The translations under genes and the position numbers were made by a program. Source: Amyelois transitella (taxonomy: Eukaryota; Arthropoda; Insecta; Lepidoptera; Pyralidae). Taken from it: DNA of 64,000 nucleotides. Below, in pieces: positions 23,101-33,395 of this stretch. The notes below the pieces were generated by a model. It saw only the letters and a list, made by a program, of their open reading frames with translations, was not told where the DNA came from and did no database searches. How positions within the stretch are numbered: position 1 is the stretch's first letter; each line of letters starts with the position of its first letter. The DNA is taken from contig NC_083505.1 in assembly GCF_032362555.1 (NCBI RefSeq), forward strand, positions 4,083,501-4,147,500, given 5' to 3'.

Positions 23101-23437
23101 TGCAGAGAAACATGACCTCCTTATTATAAAAACCAACACGATTGTCTGGTTTCTCTGCAGGTGACTGTGTATTAAAGTACAGAGAAACTCGCTCTTTATG
23201 TTTCAACCTTTAGATACCTGTTGACACGATGGATTCCCTCACCGTAACAGCATGGCTTATGGCGCCCAACGTGGTGCCCAGTACATTTGTTTATTTATCA
23301 AAAAATTTAATTACATTACTTTTTTGTTTCAGTACCGAGTGATACTAGTGCAAGTATTGATAGCAGACATGGTTTTCGCATACCTCGTGGACCGGCTTTG
23401 TCTATGGTTATTTGGTGAAGGCTCCTTACACACGTAA
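14190..23437 (+). CDS. ATP13A1: P5A-type ATPase, ER transmembrane helix dislocase
   Basis: P5A P-type ATPase (yeast Spf1, human ATP13A1), which removes mis-inserted transmembrane helices from the ER membrane. Join: 14190..14459, 14870..14959, 15940..16146, 16364..18313, 18537..18789, 18953..19149, 19486..19628, 21485..21617, 22796..22939, 23333..23437, totalling 1164 codons with the stop (1163 aa; human 1204). The start is the ATG giving [16 protein letters not shown]; the codon before it in frame is not a better start. Visible motifs: two N-terminal hydrophobic helices (about 31-50, 58-77), TGES (313-316), the P5A-typical PPELP (452-456), DKTGT with the phosphorylated Asp495, KGAPE (619-623), TGDN (712-715), GDGTND (826-831). 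C-terminal helices run from [11 protein letters not shown] to LCLWLFG. The linker in exon 5 is an Arg/Ala/Pro-rich insertion of extreme GC content. Introns 2, 7 and 8 carry repeats. Confidence 0.95.
14960..15939 (+). other. ATP13A1 intron 2, repeat-filled
   Basis: A 980-bp intron. Positions 14991-15140 and 15220-15420 look like two inverted copies of one dispersed element: 'gcaaagtcgcttcggcgtct' at the start of the first, and 'tagcgactttgttttatact' at the end of the second. A third feature, the long palindrome at 15657-15868, is listed separately. No coding potential is seen. Confidence 0.6.
15657..15868. repeat. Long palindrome with 77-bp arms
   Basis: Left arm 15657-15733, right arm 15792-15868, loop 58 bp (15734-15791). 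The arms pair with about 3 mismatches in 77. The inner part of each arm is the 5' end of the dispersed repeat (core 'gtctatatccttcgtggggt'); the outer part ('caaatactttgcagctatat') is not part of that repeat in other copies, so flanking DNA was duplicated along with it. Confidence 0.85.
18314..18536 (+). other. ATP13A1 intron 4
   Basis: A 223-bp AT-rich intron. The acceptor 'caatttacag' has a poor pyrimidine tract and sits directly before the GC-rich exon 5, a sharp change in base composition. Confidence 0.8.
19895..21342 (-). mobile_element. RTE-like LINE copy in ATP13A1 intron 7
   Basis: A 1448-bp 5'-truncated non-LTR element lying antisense to ATP13A1. Its 3' end is a (CATA)n/(TATG)n tail at 19895-19917, typical of RTE elements with short simple-repeat tails. 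It is flanked by a perfect 13-bp target-site duplication, 'attaaccaattac', at 19882-19894 and 21343-21355. The exons on both sides (ending 19628 and starting 21485) join correctly in phase 2, so splicing evidently removes it. A decayed relative lies at 32575-33395. Confidence 0.9.
19917..21344 (-). CDS. RTE-type reverse transcriptase, C-terminal 475 codons
   Basis: Open frame spanning essentially the whole inserted copy. RT motifs in order: [20 protein letters not shown] (21-40), [10 protein letters not shown] with the motif A aspartate (101-110), [10 protein letters not shown] (158-167) and the catalytic YADD (200-203). The C-terminal part has [10 protein letters not shown] and [11 protein letters not shown], typical of this lepidopteran LINE group. 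The endonuclease and the first RT segment are absent because of 5' truncation. The apparent ATG start is made from two bases of the host target duplication plus the first base of the element, so it is accidental. The frame has no stop or frameshift, which suggests a young insertion. Confidence 0.85.
   Translation of the reverse strand: MCWRSGRVPKDWCKAVIVPLYKGKGSQLDCKNYRGISLLSVVGKLYAKVLINRVRNETDDKIWDAQAGFRKGMGCTDQVFSLRCIAEKFLAKSQKVYCTFVDLEKAYDRVEMNELWSALSMHGVSSLLIRALKSLYEDSSACVRINGAHTEWFKIEKGVRQGCVASPWLFNLFMDSCLTDLKESESGLRMNELLVKCLLYADDQVILASSAEELQEMVNCMHEALKEKGMKVNVSKTKTLVFEMEKEMTACNILIGGEKVEQVKEFVYLGSKFTSDGKCDSDIERRVNAGNMVNGALHAFMSSQKLSKKARLAVHRGVLVPTLMYGSESWVWQKKHESRINAVEMRALRSMLGVKLSDRIRNSVIRECCDVKEDVVTGIEKGMLRWFGHVERMNENRLTKQIYKESVEGKVGVGRPRRTYLDQIKDVLVKGQVKSARNRRACMKRVMNVDEAKEVCRDRGKWKEVVSAYPSGKEA
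21797..21858 (-). repeat. Dispersed repeat fragment in ATP13A1 intron 8
   Basis: The words 'cgatagactagcaacc' and 'tatttgaatctaaat' are a diverged middle part of the family described at 13441-13685, in inverse orientation. Confidence 0.5.
22057..22770 (-). repeat. Dispersed repeat split by a nested insertion, intron 8
   Basis: On the minus strand the 5' half of the family repeat lies at 22679-22770 and the 3' half at 22057-22220, in the expected order. Between them is about 452 bp of foreign sequence (22221-22672) flanked by TAAAGG at 22215-22220 and 22673-22678. Removing the insert and one TAAAGG restores the family sequence order. The insert contains 'gtcccacactaggcaacatg' and 'cctgtcctatggtaacca', and codes for nothing obvious. 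Confidence 0.75.
22940..23332 (+). other. ATP13A1 intron 9 with a tandem duplication of the exon 9 end
   Basis: The real donor is CCTGAT/GTGAGT at 22940. The same words recur 130 bp later (CCTGAT/GTGAGT, GT at 23070), followed in both units by 'gagaaacat' and 'acctcctt'. The second unit, about 23056-23190, is therefore a diverged duplicate of the exon end and the start of the intron. Confidence 0.65.
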
Positions 23438-24751
23438 CAAAATAAATCACTCCTTGACTCACGTGAATTGAATGCCGGGGATTGGAGAAATGTGTAATGA
23501 TAAATGTATGTAAACTTACATCGTGTAAACTGTATTGACAAATGTAAATGTGAAAATAAATTATTATTGGAGACAACGATGGCGTCTCGATATTTTTAGT
23601 TGTTTAAAAACAAGAGAGTGCCGCACATTCACATTATTTATTGATTTGATTGTCGAAATTTCTTTCCAGTGAATAAATCGGTAAATGGGGGTGAATTTAA
23701 TCTATTTTTAGAATATTTTTTCTGAAGAATAAGTGCAAACTAATGAACCCCCTTATCAGTTAGGACATTTTTGGATGTTTTGTCCAAATAGTTCATTTTT
23801 CATTTTAAGCAAAATAGTTCTTAATGTGTGTTTTTCAGTCTCGCTAAGTAATGTCTATAAAGACACGAGAGTTTCTTGTTTTTTTCTTAAAATATAAAAT
23901 ATCCTGACTTGATATTTATTCTTGACAAATATATATAAGACCCCAATGGCCATGTGCCATACATTTATGACAAAATGTCCCAACTGCTAGCGTTTGTCAG
24001 TGGAGTTAAGTGGACCATTCTGTATTCTTCTTTTTTTCAATAAATCTTTTTGTTTCTTGGCGTGTTTGTATTTCTTTTTGATCTGAAAACTTGGTTCTTG
24101 GTTCTACTTCTTCTTCCACCTAACTCCACCGAGAAGAGATCTTTAAGAACCCAACTGCATTCATATCGCGTGGATAAAATATATTACTGTTATAGCAAAT
24201 ATATTTTTGTGTACATATTATACGTTATATTATTGTCCGTGGGTCGGTGTGTGAAAGGACAGTTGTAACTGCTCAAATATTATGTGCATTTAAGTATGGA
24301 TGTGTATTTATGTAATAAATGCGTAGTAAAATAAAACATTTTTTCTTTGAAACCCATTAGGAAATAAGAATAAAGCTATTAAAAATGGAACTTTTCATAA
24401 TAAAGGTTTCTTATTTTTATAAACTTTGTTTTTAGAACTGTTTAAATAATGATTCGTACGATTGTGAATTGCGACTTTTGACTGCTGACCAAAAGTGAGA
24501 AAGGGAGAGAAGATATCTATGTGCATTGTTCAACGTTCATAAATAGAACCTACCTGCGTAGTTAGAGCAACTGCCGTAAGACTTTCGTGGGCCAGATTAA
24601 AATACAGAAAAACATACATGTTTATATCATTGACATTTTATTCAAAACATTTCAATCATACGCCTTGCGTTAAACTATTAACATTTTCACTCGAGAACTT
24701 TAAAAATAGCCTAGTGAAAACACAATAGATCTAACGTGTGGTTTGCAATCA
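23438..24751. other. ATP13A1 3' UTR and intergenic DNA up to the cuticle gene
   Basis: AATAAA at 23555-23560 is the likely ATP13A1 poly(A) signal, about 118 bp after the stop. On the minus strand AATAAA at 24642-24637 serves the cuticle gene. Between them is AT-rich sequence in which I see no gene and no repeat I can name. Confidence 0.55.
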
Positions 24752-26187
24752 TTAGTGGGACCATAAGCCGTGGCCCAGTCCAGCGCCGAGGCCCCAGCCT
24801 CCGTGGGAGAGTCCGAGGCTTCCCAGGCCCAAGTTACCAAGGCCCAAAGATCCTAGTCCGAGGCCCCACGCGCTCGTGGCGACTATAGGAGCCTGGGCGA
24901 TAGCAATAGGGGCGACAGGGGCAATTTTAGTGACTGGCAGGTGTATTTGCTGCGGGTGTGCGGCCGGTCCGATTCTTTTGACGACGGCGTTGAACCCGGA
25001 GACAGGGTCGGCTGCGTAGTCCACAACGCGGATGGTGCCGTCTGGTTCCGCGAGGGAGTACGAGCCCTTGACAACGCCGCCGTCGCGGTGCTCAGTTTGC
25101 GCCTTGTTGTCGCCGGTCAGGGGGTCGCTTACGGCGTAGTTGAAGCCGTAGCGGGGGATTGACTGGAATTTGTAAAGGTGAAGTAAAATTATAAATGGCT
25201 AGTGAATAAGAGGGTTGGTGGTCGAATCGGTAAGGTGCCCGGTTAAAATGCGTGTGGCGCATAAAGGTACAGGTTGGAATCCCACCTCGGCCGTGTACCA
25301 ATGACTCATTTCGAAGTTATGTACATTAGTTTGAATACTGACCGATGCTCTTACGGCGAGGGAAAATGTCGAGAGGAAATCTGCACATTCAGACAACTGG
25401 ATGTGTAACCATGATCGATCCAATACGGGTTACGTTTAAAGGCTGCGGAGGTCAGATGGGAGTCGCTTCGTGTAAAAACCTGACTCACCGAATCCAGGAT
25501 CAATGGTCAAGGGTATATACCCCGGGCTCCCCTCCAGAGTGGTGAGGATGCAACCGGGTCTTAAACCAGAAGAAAGAAGAAGTGAATAAGTGTACTAGTT
25601 TGCATTAGGTATTTAGCTATATCGCCGTATTATCATCAACATTTTTTTTATTACTCTTATAGGTACATTACTTTTATGAAACTTAACTTTTTATAGGAAC
25701 CTCACGACTCATTTCATTTTTTAAACTTATAACTACATACTTACAATGGAATCGACTAGAGGGTATGAGGGTGCAGCTGCAGCCATCCCCAAGACGCAGG
25801 CAATCTGAAAAAAATAAACTATGCAGAAACTATTTTATGGCAAAAGCTCTCTCTCATTTTTGCATTTGCTAATTGTTGTATTGAATATTTTTGTGAAAGT
25901 AGCTGTTGACATTTAAATTACCTTAATTTAAGTTATGTTAAGGTCTGGTCGAATAACTTAAAAATAGATCTATCCTTAGTCGCCTGTTACGACTACGACA
26001 TTCATGGGAAAGAGATGAAGTGGTCCTGTTCTTTTTTGTTTTGGTTTCGGGAACCACACGGCACTTTTTACTATCGATTTAACTTATTTTTTTAATATCG
26101 ATTTAAACTACTATTGAAAACTTGTACATTTTAATTTTATCCAGGAATTAAGCCGTTCAAAAAACTTACTGCGACGTATGTGAACAT
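24752..26187 (-). CDS. Cuticular protein, CPR family, RR-2 type
   Basis: Structural protein of the exoskeleton; the RR-2 form of the Rebers-Riddiford domain binds chitin and is typical of hard cuticle. Join complement(24752..25162,25745..25804,26170..26187), all junctions phase 0, 162 aa. Exon 1 codes only MFTYVA, the classic arrangement in which the signal peptide is interrupted after a few codons. The signal peptide continues as [13 protein letters not shown]. The RR-2 domain is residues 31-88: [18 protein letters not shown], then [19 protein letters not shown], then [18 protein letters not shown] Pro/Ala/Ile-rich linker follows, then a C-terminal tail of GLG repeats ([18 protein letters not shown]) ending GLWSH. 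Exon 3 is GC-rich, as is common for RR-2 genes. It has a TATA box at 26240-26247. Intron 2 contains a SINE. Confidence 0.94.
25205..25575 (+). mobile_element. Full-length tRNA-derived SINE, antisense in cuticle-gene intron 2
   Basis: About 370 bp. The tRNA-like head has 'ggtggtcgaatcggtaaggt' (A box region) and 'ggttggaatccc' (B box). The body includes 'gatgctcttacggcgaggga', 'ggatgtgtaaccatgatc' and 'gtgtaaaaacctgactcacc', and the 3' end is 'ctccagagtggtgaggatgc' with a (GAA)-rich tail. Related copies: 6745-7040, 7785-7872 and, inverted, 54230-54335. Confidence 0.75.
25963..26064 (+). repeat. Dispersed repeat, 3' half, in cuticle-gene intron 1
   Basis: Carries 'atccttagtcgcctgttacg', 'catgggaaagagatgaagtg', 'gtcctgttcttttttgtttt' and the end 'gggaaccacacggcac'. 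Lies antisense to the cuticle gene, about 105 bp downstream of its first exon. Confidence 0.75.
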
Positions 26188-26212
26188 GATGACTGGTTGA
26201 TGCAGAACTTCT

Positions 26213-26250
26213 ACTGTAAATGTTAGGTCCCGAACTCCGCTTATATATCG
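26213..26250 (-). promoter_or_regulatory. Core promoter of the cuticle gene
   Basis: On the minus strand TATATAAG at 26247-26240 is followed by ACAGT, an arthropod initiator-like sequence, with its A at 26215. The spacing from the TATA box start to this A is about 32 bp, as expected. This gives a 5' UTR of about 28 bp before the ATG at 26187. Confidence 0.7.
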
Positions 26251-29200
26251 CGCCATTTGTCAATAGCTTTATCCTTCCTTTTCACGCTTATTGATTATTC
26301 GGTTACACCGTCAAAAATTTTCATAAATGGCTGAAATCAGAGACTTGTTAGAATGCATTATTAGTTTCATCAGAATCCTGTTTGGTCGGCTGACATTCGT
26401 TTACAGTGATGAGCACATACATACATATATGTTTGGTAATTCCTTAAAAAGGATTAATTTTATAGGCCCTTGACGTTATAATAATTCATTGCGATCTATC
26501 TAGGTAAGAAGTATCAAAAAAGTGAGATAGAAAGTTAATTTATTGTATTTTAAATAAACTAGTATAGGCACAAAGCATTTTGAAAGGAGGCACATGTAAG
26601 TTTTAGATTTTTTTAACGTAGTTTTGGATACCTTTCAATCTTGCGTGTATAGAATCAGATGGTTTTGCAGTCATTAATAATGTTCACAAATTTTGTACTT
26701 ACCAGGGTACTAAAAGTCCTGAAAAGTACTTTGTTCCTTTTTGTTTTGTTACAGGGACAACGAAGAATTGATATAAATTCTGCTAGTTTTCATATTCGAT
26801 TCAGTGAAGACCAAAATACTAGACCGTTTCCTCTATAAAAGGTGAATTTTCCGAGTTACATTGTAGGCTGTACTGCTGCTTTCTCCTTCTTTTCGAAAAT
26901 GCATAGATACTCGCATATAAATAGACATGTCACTGCCATTTATCTTAGTAATAATAAAGAATGTTTTGTATAATTGTGCCAATACATATAATATTTACGA
27001 GAAGCAGTCACGCGGTAAAAATACAAGTAATAATAAGTTTTATTAATTCCACCCCGCTCTGCGTCTCGCATTCCTCAGCCCTTCACTATCCGGTTAATTC
27101 CCGCAATCAGCTCCATAATAAATTAACGCCATTACTAAATTATTCCCAGTTCTAGATTAACGTAGAAGTCGGGCCGCGGTCCGCCGGCCGCTCTTACATT
27201 ATTACAGCATTCATTAGAGTTCGCTAATTACTCCTTGCTTTAATGAATAAGCTCTAATGAACCACTTTCTGTTAATTAAAGGCGGCACGGCGCGGGGGTG
27301 AAGGGGGTAAGCGGGAGGAACTTTTCTCCGGGCTCTGATTGCAAATGTGAATTTGTGTAAGTCTGAGTGGAAAGAGTGTTTCACTGAAAAGGGGTAATGA
27401 GTCGGTCGAGTGAGGCCGAATTAGTTGCAACTACCGTACACATTTTCAGCGTCTAATTACGAGCATGTATGTAGGTACCTTGTTGCATTATCCCCAATTA
27501 AGCATTATCATGCAACAATCGTGTATAATTTAATTGGCTGACTTAATAATAACTTATACGGTTCGGGTAACTTGTTAGTTTTTAAACAAAGAAAAAAAAA
27601 GAATGAAATAATTCTGGGGATTGGATTAGTTAGAGATAAAATTCTTAATAGCCATCAACCCATCCAATACAACAGCCTACTTTACTACTTGGTTTGGCGA
27701 CATAAAGGTATTTTTATACATAGGTTCTTGAATATATAAAATCGAATCAAAATTTCAATAAAAATGTAATTTTACAAACGCTCATGACGGACATACGTAG
27801 TTACATAGGTAAGTGGAATAAACTGAATATCTTTATTGGCGAAAATCAAATTAATTTAGGTACCTATGGGGTAGGGTATCACATGTAATTTGGGGTTAGT
27901 ATTTTAGTTACTTATAACTTAGTTAAAATCAGCCCACTACTCTCGATTGATGTTGAACACGTGTAAGACGAGAAGACTTTCAAATGATTTGAATACCACA
28001 TGGAATTTGTTTGCGTACTATGTTCGACTGTGTAGATATGATTTGCATAAGGAAAACACACGATAGAATTCACATTATGCTATAGGATATCGTTAGCGTT
28101 TATCTTGGTATTTAGAAATACGAGGGTAGTGCAACGATTCCACTTCCTGAAATACGAGGGTGAATTGGGTAAATATAATTTACCTATGAACATTGAGAGA
28201 TAACCTACCTATTTACCATTGATAGGTATAGTTGGGAATCGAACCTAGAACCACCAAATTGTCAGGTTGACGCCGCAGTAGAGTTGGAATGATCGTAGGT
28301 AAGTAGGTACACTAACAATCCATTATATCCGGAATATCTATTTGATTGGGAAAATATGTTTCTAGATCTAGTTTCAAGCACCCATATCCATATTTATATC
28401 ACAAATGAGAAAGAGCGTTTGTTTGTTACCTCTTCACAGTTAAACCACTGAACCGATTTGCATGAAATTTTGCATATAGTATGGAGTACGGAGATGTACG
28501 CCCTCCTTCCTTGTCCTTGTTACAAATAAATATCGTAGATTTTAAAACACGAGTACTTATATGTATATAATGCAAACTGTTAAAAACTTTATTGCTGAAT
28601 TTTATATATATTAAAGTAAATAATTCTAACATACAACAAACCACTGTTACAAGACGCTCATTAGTATTCCTTAAATTGAGAATATTGTAAAAGGAGAATT
28701 TTCCCGTAGGTAATACCGCCGGCTGAACACGGCTGGCTGGACAACGACCACGCATAATGATGTATGCTTACATCCACATAATATAAATATAGTAAAGTGT
28801 ATCCTAATAAGCCACGAAAGAGACCCTGGAAGATTGTATGATGATGCCGCAAACTTTTCTTGTCTTTAGGTAATAATGAAAATACAAATTTTATTCGTAA
28901 AAACATCTTGTTAATTTAAAGACGGATAAACTGTTTTTACGATGACATGTTTTAACAAATAGGTAAAATTTATTTCAAATAGACAACATGAAGTTTATAA
29001 TAAGCTACACTTAAAGAAAATGTACTTGTCACGTACTTATGTACCTACCAACTCTTATATAAAAACCTATTTTGGTATTTACCATACCTACCTAAAGATG
29101 ACTAAAGTTGCCTACAAATTACTTGAAACTTAGCTATTTCAATTATGAAAAAAATACCCCCAATATTAATTGACAGATATTTTAGTACTTATCAGGAGAT

Positions 29201-29735
29201 CTATGAGCAAGGTTTCTTCCGAGGCCTCGACACGCGAGAGGACACCATGAGTTACCACGCGGTACCACTTTCCAAAATTCATTTATTTACGTAAAATAAA
29301 GCAAACGGAACTTATTTTGGCCATTGTAAACTGGACACGAGCATCGTCAAATGACCCTCGCTACGGGTCCGAAATTCCGAATGTACAAGAACCGTCTGAT
29401 AAGTAAGTAATGAGGCCTTTTGTTTCATGACAACGACTTCGAAAATTATTGTAATTTTCTTTGATTATTAGATACTTATGTTTGGTTCGTTACATATTCT
29501 TTTCTTTATTTATTCATCGTTCATTACAAAGTGAGCCCTTTAGCGAGCGATGCAAAAACGTTTCCAGTGACAGGAATATTTTTACAATTTCTTTACATAA
29601 TTAAAACTTAACATAAGTTCAGTTCTTCCTTAGATGCAATAAATGAAAAGCAATCAAATAATGATTGAAGTTTAATTATATATATAAAAAGTTAATTTTT
29701 AATAATTAAGAGCCTTTATTGGAAGTCGGTTAAAA
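26251..29735. other. Gene-free stretch, one GC-richer island
   Basis: Mostly AT-rich with no recognisable gene. The island at about 26985-27330 is different: it has 'gtcgggccgcggtccgccgg', repeated ATTA/TAAT cores (gctaattact, gttaattaaa), and an inverted pair cattagag/ctctaatg about 30 bp apart. It resembles a homeodomain-bound regulatory element. Two short direct words 'aaatacgagggt' recur near 28118 and 28151. The ORFs around 28426-28906 are short and not gene-like. Confidence 0.35.
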
Positions 29736-30130
29736 AGTGCAAGCTTCGGACTAGCCGCCCACATAGCACTGGGGCACGTAGCTCCCTCGGCGGGTAACTG
29801 GTTTCGGCTATTACCAGCGTGAATATTGCAGGCCTGGAGGCTCTATTGATTAGTCACCAACGAATGGCCGGCATCACTCATTCAACGCCGTGTCCACGCG
29901 TCCGTCACGGCGGCCGCAATTTTTCGACGGTTCCCGCCATTTCGCGATTTTTTCGCCGGTTTTTCGCTAAAGGCCTGCTACATATTTGATGGTACGTCTG
30001 TCAGGAAGGAAGAACGACTGCGTAATTGGTCCAGCCGCCGGATAAATTCTAACAAAAACCGTTCGCATTCGCCACCGGACGCGGGTTAATGAGCTCTATA
30101 GAAAATCATACAAATATTCTGATGAGGTGA
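29736..30130. promoter_or_regulatory. Candidate conserved non-coding element
   Basis: A GC-richer island in AT-rich DNA with no usable reading frame: 'ccggcatcactcattcaacg', 'gtccgtcacggcggccgcaa', 'ccggataaattctaacaaaa' and 'gcgggttaatgagctctata'. Base composition and the lack of drift to AT suggest constraint. No cross-species alignment was possible. Confidence 0.35.
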
Positions 30131-31343
30131 CGCATTTTTTCGGGCTATATACGAGGAGTACATTTTTCTTTATACAAAAGCGCCTCTTAAAATGTGTGGT
30201 CTCTCGCGAAAACCTTAAACTAATTTCGCGGAAAAGTCTACATTAAGATTTTTATGCCCTAGAAAAGGCCTTGGGTTTTTCTTTCTAAACATCTGTCAGA
30301 GGCAGAATTTTATCATCCATTGAAAATTGAAAATCTGTTGATTTCGTTTTTCTCGGAGGTCTGTAAAATCATTTTTTTCATTATCATCATCTCGGTCATA
30401 AAAAGTCTACTGCAGGAAATAAGGCTCTCCCTATGAATAATATTTTGATATTGTAGTCAATACTTAAACTACATTTTACACGAACTCATACAAATTTATA
30501 AATCTTTTAAGTTTTATCTACCTTTTATCTTCGGTCTAATTAAATAAAATCAAAATATTTTTGAATGCTAACTAGTTGTCCAGTGAGTCCGCCCGGTTGT
30601 CGTGGTACTCAAAAAAGGCTTCGTGAAGGCTTGTTTACATAATCGTTCAATTTGCAATGTTAAGCAGGCTCGACCAGATGTTTTCTTGCTTTTTAATCCA
30701 ACAGAATGTATTTTTGTGGAAAACAATGGTACATTTGCCCCGCGGAGTCAAACTCCATCATAAATTAAAATAAAATTAATATTGTCTTGTTTTAAGAGTC
30801 GTTTTCTGCATATTAAAAATCTTTAAAATTTAATTTGTTTTTATAACTAAAATTAATTTATTCCTAAAAAAACACCAATGACGGGAATTTACATTTAGGA
30901 AATAATTAGGTACGTTAAATTTGTACTTACACTCAGTGTTTTACCAAGTATCACCTAAAGCTAATTAGTCTGTGACTATCTGAATTTGTCTTTACTGTGA
31001 AAAGACTATATGTGTACTGGGTTAAAAAAGGCAAATAATAGAAAAGCAATTATTGATTTGTAACGGTAATGTATGTGAATGCTATCGACGTTTCCGTGAA
31101 TAGATTTGCGATGTTGGTTCGCATGATATAATATTTATTTAATGTAGTAGTTCATGGAGGATTTAAATTTTTTTGTTTGCTCATAAGTTTTCTATTCATG
31201 AGTTATAAGTTGTTTTTGGACGACTTTATTGCATTCATATTCGGTATAGAGGTACCACTGATCTGTATGACTATGGAGCTGTGAAGTAGATATTTAAACT
31301 TCCCGATGACATTAAAAGATATACCTAGGCGGATTGGATATTG
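30131..31343. other. AT-rich gene-free stretch
   Basis: I see no exon, RNA gene or named repeat in it. Confidence 0.5.
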
Positions 31344-31550
31344 GTGCCGTGTGGTTCCCTGCACCAATAGAAAAATAGGACCACTCCATCTCTTTCTCAT
31401 TAACAAGCTTCGGACTAGCCGCCGACTGAGATAGGCTTGTAAACTTGGAGTCTTCTTTAAGGCGACGGGCTAGTAACCTGCCACTTTTGGATCTTAACTC
31501 TATCATTAAGCCAAACAGCTAAGCGTGGGTATTATCAGTCTTCTCAAGAC
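31344..31550 (-). repeat. Dispersed repeat, nearly complete, inverted
   Basis: Starts with 'gtgccgtgtggttccctgca' and continues through 'ggaccactccatctctttct' to 'cttaactctatcattaagcc' and 'agtcttctcaagact'. The 'cttcggactagccgccgact' segment in the middle is not in the other copies but recurs in the island at 29746, so it may be a local exchange or coincidence. Confidence 0.65.
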
Positions 31551-32574
31551 TTTTACTATTGCATACATTTTCTGCATCCTGATTAAATTTTTACCTACTT
31601 AACTGTTCATACAATGGTTTATCCCCTCAAAATATTTGTCCTAAAATAACTAGGTCAGGTAGTCTTCCAAAGATTAGTGGCTTACTGAAAGGATAAAAGG
31701 ATATAATTTCAATGAAACGATGCTATAATTTACAAAATTTTATTTTCTCCTTTCCTCGACTCTCTTATACTAGAATTTATGTTCTTTCTTTGTTGACTGG
31801 TAACACCACAACTTTCACTTCCCTTAACAAACTGCCCCCACTTCATTCTAACTGGGGATTTCCACGACAGTCTCACTAGACATTGTCAGTGAATTTCATG
31901 TTGAAGAATGAAGGTATTCCATACAATTTGATACGAATCTTTACGATACGATAAATTGTCAAATGATATACAAGTGTCGTGTAAGATCCCACTTTAAACA
32001 GAAATTCTGGTCTCAAAATCAGCCAATGAAATAATAGGCAAATGTTATCACTTTAACTTCAAAGTAGAGGTAACGATTAGAAATTTGCATTTAGTACGTT
32101 TGTCTGGACTGTATGTTCTTTATTAGTTGATTCAGTGATATATAAATACTTGTTACCTCACCAGGCAGACCTTAGTCAGTTTGTCTTTTAACTTGAGAAG
32201 TGGGAGCAGTTTTATATATTAAACAATGGTTTGATGGCAAGATTCACTAAACGCTAACATTTACAGGTATGTCGATGTGACCTTTAATTTCAAATAGCCT
32301 TTAGTACAGTCTGAAGCTCTGGGTTAATACAATTAAGTATATAAGAAATATAACATAGGAATCCTACTCTTCAGAAATATAAACATTAGGCTTACCCTTG
32401 TCCATACGTAAAACTTAATGATATTTTGCCTTGACTTATTATATTTCGATTAGATGTGATATAATGAATGATTATACGTGCATCTATTGAGAGCATTTTT
32501 GTGTTATCATTATGAGAAATAAAGATTGATTTTAAATTTGTAAGTTTATTTACCGAAACTTATAAATTTAAAAC
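31551..32574. other. AT-rich gene-free stretch
   Basis: Nothing gene-like. No repeat that I can name. Confidence 0.5.
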
Positions 32575-33395
32575 CATACTGGCGTTGTCAGCCGAAGAGA
32601 TACAGGAGATGGTAAACTGTATGTACCTATGAAGCTTTGTATTCTTATTAGAAAGGAATTAAAGTGAACGTCAGTAAAACTTAAACATTGTTTTTTGAAT
32701 TGGAGAAGAAAATGACAGCATGTAATATTTTGATTGGAGGAGGAAAAGTTGAGCAAGTGAAAGAGTTTTTATATCTAGCATCAAAGTTTAAATCAGATGG
32801 CAAGTGTGATAGTAATATTGAAAGGAGAGTGAACGCGGGGAACATGGTGAATGGAGGTTTGCATGCCTTTATAAGCAGTCAGAAACTGTCCAAAAAGGCT
32901 CGCCTGGCTATGCATAGGGACGTGTTGGTTCCAACATTAAAGAATGGGAGCGAAAGTTGGGTGTAAAAGAAGCACTAAAGCAGAATAAATGCGGTGGAAG
33001 TGAGAGCGTTAAGGAGTATGATCGGTGTGACATTGAGTAACCGGATAAGGAACAGCGTGATAAGGGAATGTTGTGACGTGAAAGAAGATGTAGTCACAGG
33101 AATAGAAAAGGTTATGTTAAGATGGTTTGGTCATGTGGAGAGGATGAATGAAAGCAAGTTGACTATGCAAATATACAAGGAGTGTCGAGGGAAAGGTCGG
33201 AGTGGGAAGGCATAGACGAACGTATCTTGATCAAATTAAGGAAGTCCTGAAAAAGGGTCAGGTCAAGAGTAGCCGAACTTGCCTGAAGAGAATTATGAAT
33301 GTTGATGAAGCGATGGAAATATGCAGATATCGTGGCATGTGGAAAGATGTAGTTTCTGCCTACCCCCCCGGGCAAAATGTGATGTGTGCGTGATA
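32575..33395 (+). pseudogene. Decayed RTE-like LINE copy
   Basis: Corresponds to the last ~270 codons of the element at 19895-21342: 'SAEEIQEMVNCM' near the start, then [63 protein letters not shown] and [13 protein letters not shown]. The frame is broken: a stop after GSESWV near 32964, another shortly after, and a frameshift near 33200. Many substitutions and small deletions separate it from the intact copy, so it is older. Confidence 0.85.

Noticed and set aside
28230..28250. B-box-like ggttcgattcc on the minus strand
   Set aside because: No A-box at the right distance and no tRNA or SINE body around it.
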